Positions 49,612 through 61,735 of a stretch of DNA of 64,000 bases are shown here, one piece after another (the stretch's first letter is position 1; every line of letters begins with the position of its first letter). This DNA is from Panagrolaimus kolymaensis. Lineage: Eukaryota > Nematoda > Chromadorea > Rhabditida > Panagrolaimidae. The notes beneath the pieces were generated by a model. That model worked only from the letters and a program-made list of their open reading frames with translations, was not told where the DNA came from and did not search any database. The translations under genes were made by a program, and so were the position numbers. Location of the stretch: positions 6,448,001 through 6,512,000 of the forward strand of contig JAJQJQ010000002.1 in assembly GCA_028622995.1 (NCBI GenBank). The letters are read 5' to 3'.

Positions 49612-52600
49612 GTTTAATAAGAGCAACCAAGATAATAGGAATTCGAACATATTAAAATTTACCAGGGAAATGGCTAAAAGATTATTCAAAGTTGCAACAA
49701 GTTTACCAATTTTCATAAAATCTATCAAAAATAAATGCAATAAAATAAATTTTCCAAAAAAACGAAGATCACTAAAAAAAATTTTTCTCTTTTTCAAACA
49801 CATATCTTTAAAAGCCTTAAAAAAATATTACAAAAGAAAATAATCCTATCGTTTTTAAACGTGCTTTGTTAAAAAACTTTTTTTTTGATTCCCTCTCTCT
49901 CTTTTTTAAAGACGTATACAAAAGATTCATCCTTTTTTTTTTTGAAATCATAAAAGGATATCGACAAAATCCCTCGCGTTTTTTTTTATTCAATGGAAAA
50001 AAGTCATTTTTTTTATTTTACCAAAAAAAAGATAGACAGAGTAAGGGAGAAAGAAAGCGAACGAGCCAAAAAAACTCGAAGAAAAAAAAACATAAACGAG
50101 GTCGATCTTTCCACCTTCCATTTTTTCTACGCCATAAAAAGGAGGTAGAGAGTAGCCGTAATTCGAAGCCCAAGCAGCAAAAGAAGGAAAAGAAGGCAGC
50201 CAGGTGGCGCGGTCAAAAAATGTAAGGAAAGCTTTTACTTTCTCGTTGTTCGCTGCATCGAACCGAACATCTTTCATTCGCCATCGTCTCTTCCATCGAG
50301 AAAAATGACCATTCTAAGCCAGAGTCAGAGTTAGACAGATAGTAAGAAAGCTAGTAGCAGCAGCAGCTTGAGTCGGTTGTCTCTATGAAGAAAAAGAAGG
50401 CAAGGAAGAAGGAAAAGAAAAAAACCAGTCAGGTCAATATTTAATATTATTTATTTTATTTTTTTTGTGATTCAACTGCGCGAGAAAATGTTGTTGGCGG
50501 CTTGTCAAAAAAAATTATTTTGTGATGTTGTTATATTTTTCAACGTAGGTCATTGAAAAAAAGGATATATAAATATAAAAGGAAAAAGATGGTGGGAAAA
50601 GAAAGAGAAAGACAAAAGGGTAAAAACAATAACATAACATCTAAATAAATTCGATGAGTGTCAAATTTTTTAGTTTCTTAAAACAATGAATGCTCTTGAA
50701 AAAACGAAAATAAAGTAAAATAATAGGGAAAACATCGATGAAAGTAAGTAAAAATATTATAAAAGGGCAACAGTAAAATTTAAAAAAAAATAGACATATA
50801 AATTTTCTTAAAAATATACAGAAATTTAAAAGTTTAGGTTTGAAAGTTGAGAGAAACATAAAATACAAGACTAAAAATATTACACTAGATTCAAAAAAAA
50901 GTAAGAAAAAGTCAACAGCAAAATATAGGCATAATTAGCGAAAAAAAAGAACAAAAAACCGTCATTATTATCATCTGCTGCTGTCTTCACTGAACACCCT
51001 CTTTTTTCGATCAAACCCTTCTCAAAAACAATAAAATAAAAAAGGACATTCTTTTGTTTTGTTTCCCTCTCAATTTTTTTATGTTCCTTACAAGTATCAA
51101 ATACTTGAGAAAGAAGAAAAGAAAGGAAGTCTAACAACATGATCTCCATTTTTTTTTTTGAGATCCATTTAATCCGGTTAGATCTCTCACCTCACCTTTA
51201 TGGAAAAAATCCGCTTCCTTAGTTTATTAAAAAAAATAAATAAAACTAGTTCCTGTATATTATTATTTTTCTCAATGTCACTTTTGTAAACAAAACTTTT
51301 CCATTTTTAAAAAGAAAAAAAAATGTGTTTCAAAAAGTTGGAAAAAAGTAAACGAAAAAAAGAGAAACTGTTTATTTTTAAAAAATAATTTTTTTTGTAG
51401 ACACAGAAACTGGAGAAGCAAGCAACAGAAGCAATTGATTTGTATGTAAGCTTCCAAAATACTTTTATTTTAATGATGAATGATTTTTGAGGGTTTTATA
51501 TTGTCTTTTTAATATTGTAGACTCATTTAAGACAAAAAAAGAAAAATTAATCTTCTCCGATTAATTGTTTTGTGTGAACAAAAAGAATTGAGAAGAAAAA
51601 AGAGGTGTAAAACACACACAAAAAAAATTGTGATTGGAAAACGTCTTCGATAGAAGAAAGATTAAAAGCAAGAAAAAGACTAAATAATTAGGATGGTCCA
51701 AGAGTTTAATCAAAGCTCTTATTAAAAAAATATATGGGGAACTTAAACAATGATGAATCATCCCGAGGTCATATTTACATTTTATCGTTCGATATATTCT
51801 TACGATAATGATAAAAATTTATTAAAATCTCAATGTCTCTAAAAAAACCGAAAAAGTTATAAAAAATACTCTTAAAACCGCAAATCCTATAGACAACAAC
51901 AAAAAAAAGACTGACGACGTTAATGAATTCCTAAATTAATGTTTATTTTTTCTTAATTATCTTTCTAATCCTTCTCGCGTTCACAACATTTTTTTTTCAA
52001 ACATGACTAATCTCACGAGAATAAAAAAACAAAACTAAATCAAATCAAGTTTACTTTTCATTTTTACGACGAATTGAATTTGAAAATAAAAAACCCCTTG
52101 AGCTATTTTTTCTTTCATCCCTTTTTATCTTATGGTGTGCTTTTTTAGAGGGAATAAAAAAAACTGCTGTAAGCTGATGTTTCTTCACCCAAAAACAAAA
52201 ATCAAAAAAGCTATCGATCTCCAAAGTACTCAAAAGCAAAAAAATGAAAATGATATCAAAAACGTGGGTGTCTTATTTAAATATTTCAATGAAGCGTAAA
52301 AAAACCTCTTGAACTTCTTTTTGCAAATAAAAAGGATTTGCGCAATTTGAGACTTTTCCAAACACATTATAAAAAATATTGGAGTAAAAAAAGGGTAGAT
52401 TGCAAACTGAAAGTGCTTTGCTTTTTTTTATTGATATAATAAACTTTTTTTGAGGTAAAGAAGAAAAATGAGGCCAATAATAAAAAGCATTAAAAATCAA
52501 TGATTCATGAACGATAGATACTTGATAACATTTATTTCACCTCTCGTTATTTTATTTTTTGGGACAATAAATTCTTCAACTCAAAATTTTTTGTCAACAA

Positions 52601-54645
52601 AAAAAATCTTTTTAAAATGCAATAAAATCAAATCAAGGAAGTGTAGCGTTGATTGATTTTTAAGCAGAGCATGGAAATGGAAAAAAAATTGGAATGGAAT
52701 TTAAAAAAAAAATAGGTAAGAAAAAGATGGCTAACGTTCGCAGTATTTCACTTTAGTTCTCAAAGCTCACTCGATAAAAAAAATTATAAAGATTTTTGCT
52801 TTCCACCAAAGCACAAAATTTAAAAGCACTGCGCAAATTTGAATGGTTGCAATATTAAAAATACTTTAGAATACGCTTTTTTACTTAAAAAATTATTAAG
52901 AGTAAAAACGGGAAAACAAATCATCGTTCATTCATTCAATAAGCATAATTCAAAAAAGCAATTGAGAAAGATTTTAAAGTAAGGAAAACAAATGGAAAAC
53001 AAATGCATCCAATAAAAAAAGTTCTCTCTTTTTTTTGCTGCGCATTAATTTTCAAAGCTTAATCGAAAAATGAAAAAAAAAGTATTAAGCGGCTTGAACT
53101 AACTAAGAAAAAAGTTATGAGGGAATCGGGAAAGACATTTAAATTGCGTGAAATTGTATTTTTATACATATAAAAGAATTGATTTGCACTTTGCAGCAAT
53201 AAAAAGAAGAGAGGAAGAAAAGGACAAAAAGAAGATTCAGGTTGATGTGATTTAATTTTATTTTTATTTTGCAAATTTATTTTATTTGATACAAATAAAA
53301 AAAAGACGTAAATATCAAAAGTAAGCTTTGTGTTTTTTGAAAAAACAATGAGTTTAAATATTTTTTTTGGAAATCAAAAAATTTAGGTGACTTTTTTAAA
53401 TAAAGAATTAGTTAACTCTTTTTTTTTTCATGCCAAAAAACGATTGGATAAAAACTTATCAAAGTCTTAAAAAAATATAAATAGTGCTATGTTTTTTTAC
53501 AAATTCAATAAAACCATTTTTTAATATCTTTGACATCTTCAAAAAAAAGTCTGTTTATTATTCTTTCTCTTTTTAAACAATACTTTGACTTTAGTCTCTA
53601 TTTCTTCCTTTCTTTCTTATTTTTCTTTAGTTATTTTTTTAAAACCATCAATCTTCTAGATATTTTATTATTTTTTACAATGGTCAATTGACTAACCTTA
53701 AAATTATTTTTCTTAATATTTTTTTATGGAGTTAAAATTGGTTTAGATTTTTAATCCTTACTTTTTGACTCTGTAATAAAAAGACCACTGTGGCGCGAAA
53801 AAATGGACAATCTCTATGTTCTAAAAATACAATTCTAGAAAAAAATTAAACAAAATTTTAATCAAAAAACTCAGAACCTAAAAATTTTAAAAACTCAAAA
53901 CAAAAACAAAGCAATAAAAAAATTTATTATTATTATTATTTTGTAAATAATATTTTCAGAAGACCACGGCGATGATGATTATGAACCAACACGAGAATAT
54001 ATACATATTATCGCTCTTTCATTTATTTACGGTTCTCTTTTCTTTCAACAAAATAAAAAAAAAGAACGGAATAAAACTTGGACGACGACCTTAATCTTTT
54101 CATGTCTTGAATGTACCATCGATGCACTTCAACACCAAATAATATACATGTCCATTTTTTTTCGAACACTGATGAAAACAAGACGCGACGCGACGTTAAT
54201 TACAAAAATGAGAAGAAAGGATACAAAAATAATGAATGATGACAATTTTTTAATAACCTTGAGAAAAAAACTTTTGTGGTTGGTTTTAATAACTTTTTTA
54301 TGACATTTGACGAACCGAACCTTCTTTGGACAAAAGCATTAATAACTATTTTGTGGTGTTCTTGATAAATGCAGGTTACAGTGTTTTTGTCCATTTATTT
54401 GTCTGCCATTCATTGAAAAGCAGTAAAACATTTATATAAACTTATACTTTAGATGATGATCAATGCAATGTTGGAAAGGGTTAGGATATGTCATTTAAGA
54501 TAGTTAAAAAAAATAAAAAAACTTTAGCGTTTTGTAAAAGCATGTATATTTTTAAGTCAATAAAAAAATTTTGAAATTCGCAACTAAAAAAAAGCAAGTT
54601 TTTAACGAAAAAATCCTAATCCAATCAGCAATTTTTTTTCCGTAT
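49612..54645. other. 5 kb of AT-rich DNA with no supported gene
   Basis: Long A and T runs and short composition-driven frames only. A slightly less AT-rich patch lies at about 50090-50360 but carries no frame with splice support. An (ATT)n run lies near 53925-53942. Confidence 0.5.
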
Positions 54646-54649
54646 TTTG

Positions 54650-55045
54650 ATTTTTAAATATTCTAATTTTTGCATTCGCATTTTTGATTCTCCAAATTGA
54701 GGTTCTCAATCAAGAGTCGTGTTTTTTTTCCCAAGAGTCGTGTTTTTTTTCCCCAAGAGTCGTGTTTTTGAAATATTCAAATTTTTGCATTCGCATTTTT
54801 GGTTATGCAAATTGAGGTTCTCAATCAAGAGTCGTGTTTTTTTTCCCCAAGAGTCGTGTTTTTTTCCAAGAGTCGTGTTTTTGAAATATTCAAATTTTTG
54901 CATCCGCATTTTTGGTTATGCAAATTGAGGTTCTCAATCAAGAGTCTTGTTTTTATTTTCCAAAAGTTGGATTTTTTTTTCAAGAATTGGATTTTAAAAA
55001 TATTTAAATTTTTTCATTAGCATTTTTGGTTCTCCATTCTTATAT
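54650..55045 (-). repeat. Diverged, inverted relative of the 93-bp satellite (3-4 long monomers)
   Basis: A unit of roughly 125 bp repeats about three times, with blocks ATTTTTGCATTCGCATTTTT, GGTTATGCAAATTGAGGTTC and CAAGAGTCGTGTTTTT (the last duplicated within the unit). Its reverse complement (GAGAACCTCAATTTGCATAA, then AAATGCGAATGC, then TTTGAATATTTC) aligns block for block with the left satellite monomer (GAGATCCTCTAATTTGGTAG, AAAGCGAATG, TTTGCATATTTT). It is therefore the same family in opposite orientation. Confidence 0.8.
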
Positions 55046-55965
55046 TCCCAAGCCTTCGATGAAAATGATTCACAAGAAACCACAGCATATCTCTCATTTC
55101 GCTTTATTCACATTTATTGAAAAGACTTCGATAAATTATTAGATCGAAGGCTTCATCGAAAACAATTTTCTTTTGATGCACATATGTATGCGTTTCTAAA
55201 ATGTTTTTTCTGAAAGTGTGGAACATTTTATGTGTCTAAAAAAAACTAATTATTTCAAAATTGGATAAAACTTTTTTCTGTTTTTAAATCGTGTTCTTTC
55301 ATTGACTTCTGCTAGTAAAGAGTATATTATACAGCTCTGTGAAAAGTACTTCACTAAAAAAGATATCGAAATAAAAACATTTCAAAAGAATCTACAAAAA
55401 AAATCGAACTCTTGATTCAGATCCTTTCTTTGAATATATTAATTGTCTTTAAAAATAAGCTGCGCATTTACTGCAAAAGTTCGCTGCAAATTCGCTGCGC
55501 AGTTAGTGCATTCCGCTTGCAACGAAGGCTGGGATACCTATCAATACCATGTCAAACTCATTAAATACCAGAAGAAAACATCCTACAACGTAATTTTCAT
55601 TGTTAGTTCGTCATTTTCTATTGTCAGCTAAAATTGCTTCACGAAAAAATGAAAAATTTGCATGAAACTGTGTGAAATTTTTTTTCACAAAGTGAAGGCA
55701 GTGAATGCATAATAATTTGCATGTATAAAAAGTCAATAAAAGCACAGCCAGCCAATCGAAATGCTTCAGATGATGCTTGGAAGCATGATCGAAGACTGTG
55801 AGGATCTTATAAGAAGGACACAAAGTTGCTGTAAATAGAATTTATGTCCAAATGAAAAGGATCTCAAGGGGCCATCAATAAGGGTTCTTTTTGAGTTTAT
55901 TAAGGTAAAATAGGTTCTTATTTAGAGTTCTCGGGTTCCTTTTTTTAAACTCGTGTGGTTCTTAA
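55046..55965. other. Spacer, no supported gene
   Basis: Contains a patch near 55457-55523 with repeated GCTGCGCA/TTCGCTGCA words. Frames are short and unsupported. Confidence 0.45.
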
Positions 55966-55970
55966 TCATC

Positions 55971-56180
55971 GGGTTCTTAATGAGTGTCGTCGGGTTCTTA
56001 ATGAGAGTCGTCGGTTCTTAATGAGTGTCATCGGGTTCTTAAAGAGAGTCGTCGGGTTCTTAATGAGAGTCGTCGGTTCTTAATGAGTGTCATCGGGTTC
56101 TTAAAGAGAGTCGTCGGGTTCTTAATGAGTGTCATCGGGTTCTTAATGAGTGTCATCGGGTTCTTAATGGAGTCACCCGT
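55971..56180 (+). repeat. 21-bp minisatellite, about 10 copies
   Basis: Unit GGGTTCTTAATGAGAGTCGTC with variants (GAGTGTCATC, AAGAGAGTCGTC, some one base shorter). Variants recur in a three-unit pattern of about 62 bp, a small higher-order repeat. It lies between two blocks of diverged satellite. Confidence 0.93.
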
Positions 56181-56299
56181 TCCGAGAATATGTAAATTTT
56201 GAATTATCATTTTTTTGAAATTTCTTATGGTAATTTTTTGTGCTTTTCGTTCTTTTTTAATCAACGACGCAAAATAAAGTTGTCGACGACATAAACATC

Positions 56300-56570
56300 T
56301 CTAGATAACTAACAGTAAGAACCAGAGGATTCTCATTAAGATCCTCTCGCTGGATAAAATGCGAATGAAAAGAATTTGAAAATTTAAAAAATCCAACTCT
56401 TGAAAAAAAAATGCAATTCTTGAAAAAAAATCCTACTCTTGAAGAAAGTCAAACTCATAATTCAGATCCTTTCTTTGGAGAACAAAAAATAAGAATGAAA
56501 AAAATTTGAATATTTAGAAAATCCAACTCTTAGAAAAAACTCTTGGAAAAAAAAATCCAATAAAGAAATT
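56300..56570 (+). repeat. Diverged satellite monomers, direct orientation
   Basis: Two to three degenerate copies: AAGATCCTCTCGCTGGATAA, ATGCGAATGAAAAGAATTTG and AAAAAATCCAACTCTTGAAA parallel the blocks of the 93-bp satellite. A second copy has CAGATCCTTTCTTTGGAG and AATCCAACTCTT. Confidence 0.7.
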
Positions 56571-56700
56571 AATATTAACTATTATGTGGTATTCTTATTA
56601 AATGAGAGTGATAATGTTTTTTTCTATTTTATTTGCAATTAATCACGGCTTTCGGTTGTTTGGTAAAAAATTTAAAATTAAAAGCCAAACAATTTTTGTT

Positions 56701-58963
56701 TTATTTCCAAGCCTTTTTTAATTCATTAAAATAAATATTTTGTTCATTTTTCGTTGCCATTGCTTTTCCCATCACTGAAAATATTGGAGTTGATGTAGTT
56801 GTCGCAGTGGTGGATGAAACGCTTGATTTTCGATAAAATTTAAAAAATTTGCTTCTAAAAACTCACGATTATTTCATGTCGCATAGTTTCACAAATGTCT
56901 TACTTTACAACTTTTCTAATTCTTGAACTATAAATTAAAAATGATAATGGAAAACACATGCAAAATATTGCAACAATAACATCTAAGGAATTTTGAATAA
57001 TCATAGCTCCAACAAAATTTTCAGCAAGCAAATGAGTGACAAGAAAAATTAAAAGTCCAAAGCTAATCATATTTTCCAGAAATGCTATCAAAGTGTAAAG
57101 TAACACAGGTTTAAGGCAGCGAATATTTTCAATTGTTTGATATCGAGTTGTTAAACGATGTGTACCAATTGAAGTTTTATATGAGCGTAAATTAACTTTG
57201 TACAATATTATACCCGTCTAAAAAATAATTAAATGACTACATCGAATTAATATACTGTATTAGTTAGAATTTTTAAGGGTTTAAAAGTACACTTTCACTT
57301 TTACATGTCAATAAACAAATACAATTTTGAGTTGTTCGTTGTGGTTTTCATTCATACAAAAATATTTTCTTTTACCAACCCAAAAGTTTTGTATTTTTGA
57401 TTGATTCATAAAATATGTACGTGGCTCAAACACGTTTGGTTAAGAACTCATTAGTTCACATTTTAGTTTTCCTTATTTTACTTCATGCATCACAACAAAA
57501 TCCTACTTCTTGTTTTTTGGATTTATGGTTGGCTTAGAATATTATTCCTTTTAATGAGTATAAACAAGTTCATGAGAACCTTGTTACGAAGAAAAAAAAA
57601 ACGAATGTCATCAAGCTCCAAGTGAAAAATGATGTTTGTCTCTTTTCCATTTTTTGTATTTAAACGAGTAAAAAATGAGTACTTACAATTCCAATAAAAA
57701 CTTCAAGAAAAATCCAAAATATTCCAAATGAAATTGCTCCAATTACAGTAAAAGATGCAAGATAATAAAATATAATTGCAATAAGCTCCTAAAAATGTGG
57801 CTTTTTTATAAAAAGTTTTTCCCAAGTATAGCTACAAACCCTTGCAAAACAAAATGAAAGCCAAGAATGTTCTGTTGCAGATTTTTCATATTTTGCAACT
57901 TTAAATGTGGCTAGGGCTCGTTCGAGAGTGGCTGCTGCATGATCCAACATAAAATGAATGGTTGCGGTTCCACGAATGGCTGTTATAACAAATTTACATT
58001 CTCGAGACATATATTTTCCACCAGTCAAATTGTCAAAATTAATAATGAATCTAAAAAATAACTGAAGTCATTAAAAGTGATATCGAAATTAACTGAGGCG
58101 TTACAGAATTTTTTTTTTCACAAAAAAACTGTTTTAATTTTGATTGTTTTTGTTTGAGAATATTTCGGATATTAAAAAAAACTCTCAGACAAGGCTGGTA
58201 CATACTCAGTGCAAAACATTATTTTGATGATACAAAAAAATACACAATATTTTTTTAAGTTAATTTTAAGTCATGTGCCAAAATGCATACATGCGTATTA
58301 TGTGAAACTTTGCCGGAAGAATAAACTTCCAATTATTTCGAAGAAATAAAAGATTTTTTCTCAAGAAAATACGTATTTTTGGAAAACTTATTTTTATAAA
58401 GTTAAAAGAAACTTTTAATTAAAAAATTAACAAAGAAAAGGAAGCCAAAAGCTATAGTCTAATATTGTAAAATCCATTAATGCGTAAAAATTAATTTCAA
58501 AAAAGTTCGCTTTCTTTGATTAGATATTTTAAGAGCTATTAATTTATTATAATGAAGGAAAAATTTTATAGGGCACTTGGAAATACTGTATGAAAGTGCT
58601 GTCGAATAAAGACAAAAATGTTAATAAAAAAGTAAATTATAAAATTATCTTTGTTGAAATTGTTTGCAACTTTGTTCTGACTTACTTTAAAACGCAAGCA
58701 GTGATAATATGAAATGAAATCAAATAACAAACAATTTTTAAATTCCAATGCATCAAAGATGATTTTTTTAAATCATAAATCCAAACCGCGCATAAAAATA
58801 AAACCAAAATTTCAATAAAAGCTTCAATTCCGCAAGCGATTATAGTAAAAATTGATATTGGACGTGGCAACTCCGTTGGATTCATACCCATCCAAAGTAA
58901 AAATATTGAGCAAAAAATTTGAATTAAAAACGTTGCAAAAATATAAATTACAGCTTTCCACAT
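56701..58963 (-). CDS. Srab/Sra-like seven-helix chemoreceptor (5 exons, 352 residues)
   Basis: Exons 58686-58963, 57840-58050, 57687-57788, 56904-57217 and 56701-56854 join in phase (2, 0, 0, 2) to 352 residues, a normal length for these receptors. The Met at 58963 is preceded by an in-frame TGA and, 25 bp upstream, a TTTTTTTAG acceptor, so the leader is probably trans-spliced. Hydrophobic segments fill exons 1, 3 and 4. Family marks are LMHWNLKIVCYL after helix 2, ATLERALATFKVAKYE after helix 3 (the ER..AT....YE pattern of the Sra superfamily), TTRYQTIENIRCLKPVLLY before helix 6, and the tail SSRIRKVVKSKFFKFY ending KKAWK. Such proteins act in the ciliary membrane of sensory neurons as presumed odour or pheromone receptors. 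The assignment to Srab rather than Sra is by eye. Confidence 0.85.
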
Positions 58964-58988
58964 ACTTTTTGGAAATCAAAGCTGACGT

Positions 58989-60604
58989 CTAAAAAAATAC
59001 ATATAAAAAATATTAAGTATAAAAGCATTTCTTTCATAAATGCATTAAAACAAAAATAAAAAACACATAGAATTTTTATTTGTTCATTTGAAAACAATTA
59101 AATTTAATTGCAAAAAAGAGTTCAAAGATACTATTTGTATAAAGATCTTAGGTTAATAGAAACTAAAAAAGCAGGCTTTTTAATTTAGTGGGAAATCACA
59201 GAAAATAAGTAATGGGAAAACATAAATTATGAAATCAAAAAAAGTTGAAAAAAGATGGATGAAGCTGAAAAAATATTGAAGCATCTCAACATACTAATAT
59301 TTAAAAAAAGCTAGCCAATTTCTTAATCTTTCTCAAAGAAAAACTTTCTAATGAACATTCAATAAAAAAAAATATTTTTTCTTGAAGGTTTGTAGCGATT
59401 CCCAGAAGGTTTTTTCCAATAAAACAAATTTTGTTTAAACTTTAAAGTATCTCAGCATGAGAAAAATAAATCTTTAAAACGTACTTAATTATTACGGCTT
59501 TATGTATGCAAAAACGGAGGCAAATAAATAATTGTTCAAAGTATGTGTTTTATTTTTTTAAAATTAAAACAAATAAACTATAAAATATTTTTTCTTCTTT
59601 CTGGGCTACATGTGATGACAATATTTTTGTAGTAATGAAGTAAATTAGGCGGATTATTAAAAGCTATAAAAATAATGGAAGTGTCAAAAATAGCGTTTCC
59701 TTATAATTAAAACATTCGAGTAATTTTATAAAAGCTCCTTGGCTTGCTCTTATATCATTTTTTTCTAGAATTTACAATTAACCAAAAGAAAAATTTATTT
59801 GGAGCGCCAACTTGATCACATTTTTTTCCGTTTTGAAAAAAATAGGTTATTATAAAATGTTTTTTTTGTTAATTGAAGAAACTATAGATCGGCAGAAGAC
59901 ATCCAAATGTTTAAAAAAAACATTCACGTTTTGTTTGTATTTTTCTTTTTCGACACTATAAAAACAACGCCATTCCCTAAATCAAAAAATAAGAAATAAT
60001 ATGACTGAATACCATAGTACTGAGATTTTCTCACTCCATCACTAAAAATAGCATCTTGAACTTAAACAAAAAAACAAACAAACAAATAAGTTATTTTCAC
60101 ATGGACTAATACAATCTCATGATATTTTATTATTGTGCTATATTTTTCAAACATCGTTTATCAAAAATCCAACTTTGTCTTTTGTTCTTATCTTTAACCA
60201 ACATATAATAAATACATATGTAAATGGTTAAAAAAATGCTATATTATAATAACAGCCTTTAAATTTTATTGACGTTTATATTCTTGGAGATAACAATTAT
60301 TGTCTTGGAAGTCGATATTTTTTTCATTTCGTTATCTAAAAGTCGCAGAGCAAACAAGATACTTGACTTTTTTTTACTGTCTGCTTTGCTGCCAAGAAAT
60401 TATTGCTATTTAATTTATTTTTTTGCCATTTCTAAATTTGACAAATTTAACAAAACAGGTGCTTGCTTTTTTTAAATATAAATTCAAAAATAAGTGCCTC
60501 CTCAAAAATTGCAACAAATAATTATTATTTGTTTGAAACAACAACTCTCAACCTTTTCTGTGTGTGGTCGGTAGCTTTATTTACCTCTTTAAAAAAAGAA
60601 AAGC
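58989..60604. other. Divergent intergenic region between two receptor genes
   Basis: Contains the upstream regions of the minus Srab-like and plus receptor genes. AT-rich, with no gene seen. Confidence 0.5.
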
Positions 60605-61529
60605 ATGTCCTTTGTTGAATTAATAGATTATATAATAGCATTAATATTTTCATTTACAACATTTTTTATATTTGGTTCATTTATTGGTTATCGAAATAAA
60701 CATGATAATAATATTGCCATGTCTTCTTCAATGTATTTATATATGGGTTGTTGCACTTTACAAAGCTTTTGCGCAATTTGGCATTTAATTTATATGATTG
60801 CTTTATGGCGAACTGATGTAGTGGTTTATAATGGCTTCATACTTTATTCCACAGGAGCTCCAGCGGTATTTTTATTATTTATAAACGCATTAGCTGTAAA
60901 TTATTTGGGTCTTGACAGAATTGCTTCTATTGCATTTCCATTATTTTTTACCACTCGAAAACGTCTTTATCTCGTTTGCTTTTATGTCGTCTTTTTAATT
61001 TGTCTCATTATTAAATGTTCGTTTGATTTTATTATTCCTGATTTCCCTAATTCTTCTTTAACGAAATGTCAATCATATGGTTGCATGAATCAAAGCAAAG
61101 CTATAGATTGGTTTTTATGTTCACGTTATGGTATAGCAGCTTTTAATTTTTTGGTTGCGATCATTCTTGGAATTTTATTACAAAAACGTTTTGCTGCATA
61201 TCAAACTAGAACAAATAAAGTTATTCTTATCACTGCCATCGTTGCAATTATATTTGATTTTGCTCCACATTTTACTGCTTTCATTTTAGTTAAAGTAAGT
61301 CTTTAATAAGTTACAGTACTTTTTGAAGTTACTTATTTTTACCATTTTTTAGTTATGCAAATTTTCATTTGAAACAGTCGGTCCTTTTAGTTTATTATGG
61401 GGCTCGCTTGATACTGGGATATGTGCGATATTGTATTATAAAGTATATTCAAGGAAAGTCAAAAATAGTCGAATGTTTATTATTGTAACACGCGGGGAAT
61501 TGACGCCTCCTAATATTTCACGACCTTAA
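60605..61529 (+). CDS. Serpentine chemoreceptor, Srbc/Srsx/Srx-like (2 exons, 288 residues)
   Basis: Exon 60605-61294 (230 codons) and exon 61353-61529 join in phase 0 and end in TAA. Seven hydrophobic segments can be traced, including a helix-3 end NYLGLDRIASIAFPLFF, a DR-containing motif in the position of the GPCR E/DRY box, and PHFTAFILVK near helix 6. A Cys-rich loop (KCQSYGCMNQS) lies between helices 4 and 5 and may be disulfide-bonded to Cys near helix 3. The short tail ends PPNISRP. It is clearly of the nematode chemoreceptor type but not of the Sra superfamily. The exact family is uncertain. It is convergent with the Sre-like gene, with 206 bp between stop codons. Confidence 0.8.
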
Positions 61530-61735
61530 TAACTTCCAATGAAGCAGGTGAAAAATAAGTATATAGCTATTTTAGTATATATATTTTTTTTTCTGTAGAA
61601 ACCAACAAAATCTTTTTTTGTTGACAAAAAAATATTACTATCAATGTTTTAAAAGGGTGTAATTTAAATAAATAAATAACTTTTATTGCTAAAAATGTAA
61701 TAAACTATCACAATGTTTAAAGAAAAAATAGAAAG

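Noticed and set aside
49180..49803. 207-residue minus frame over the right LTR as a protein-coding gene
   Set aside because: Most of it is LTR sequence, and the same peptide appears at 47711-48208 from the other LTR. It is the repeat being open, not a gene.
54706..55020. Frames on both strands across the 54.7-kb repeats
   Set aside because: They are translations of a tandem repeat (SRVFFPQE-like units) open on both strands.
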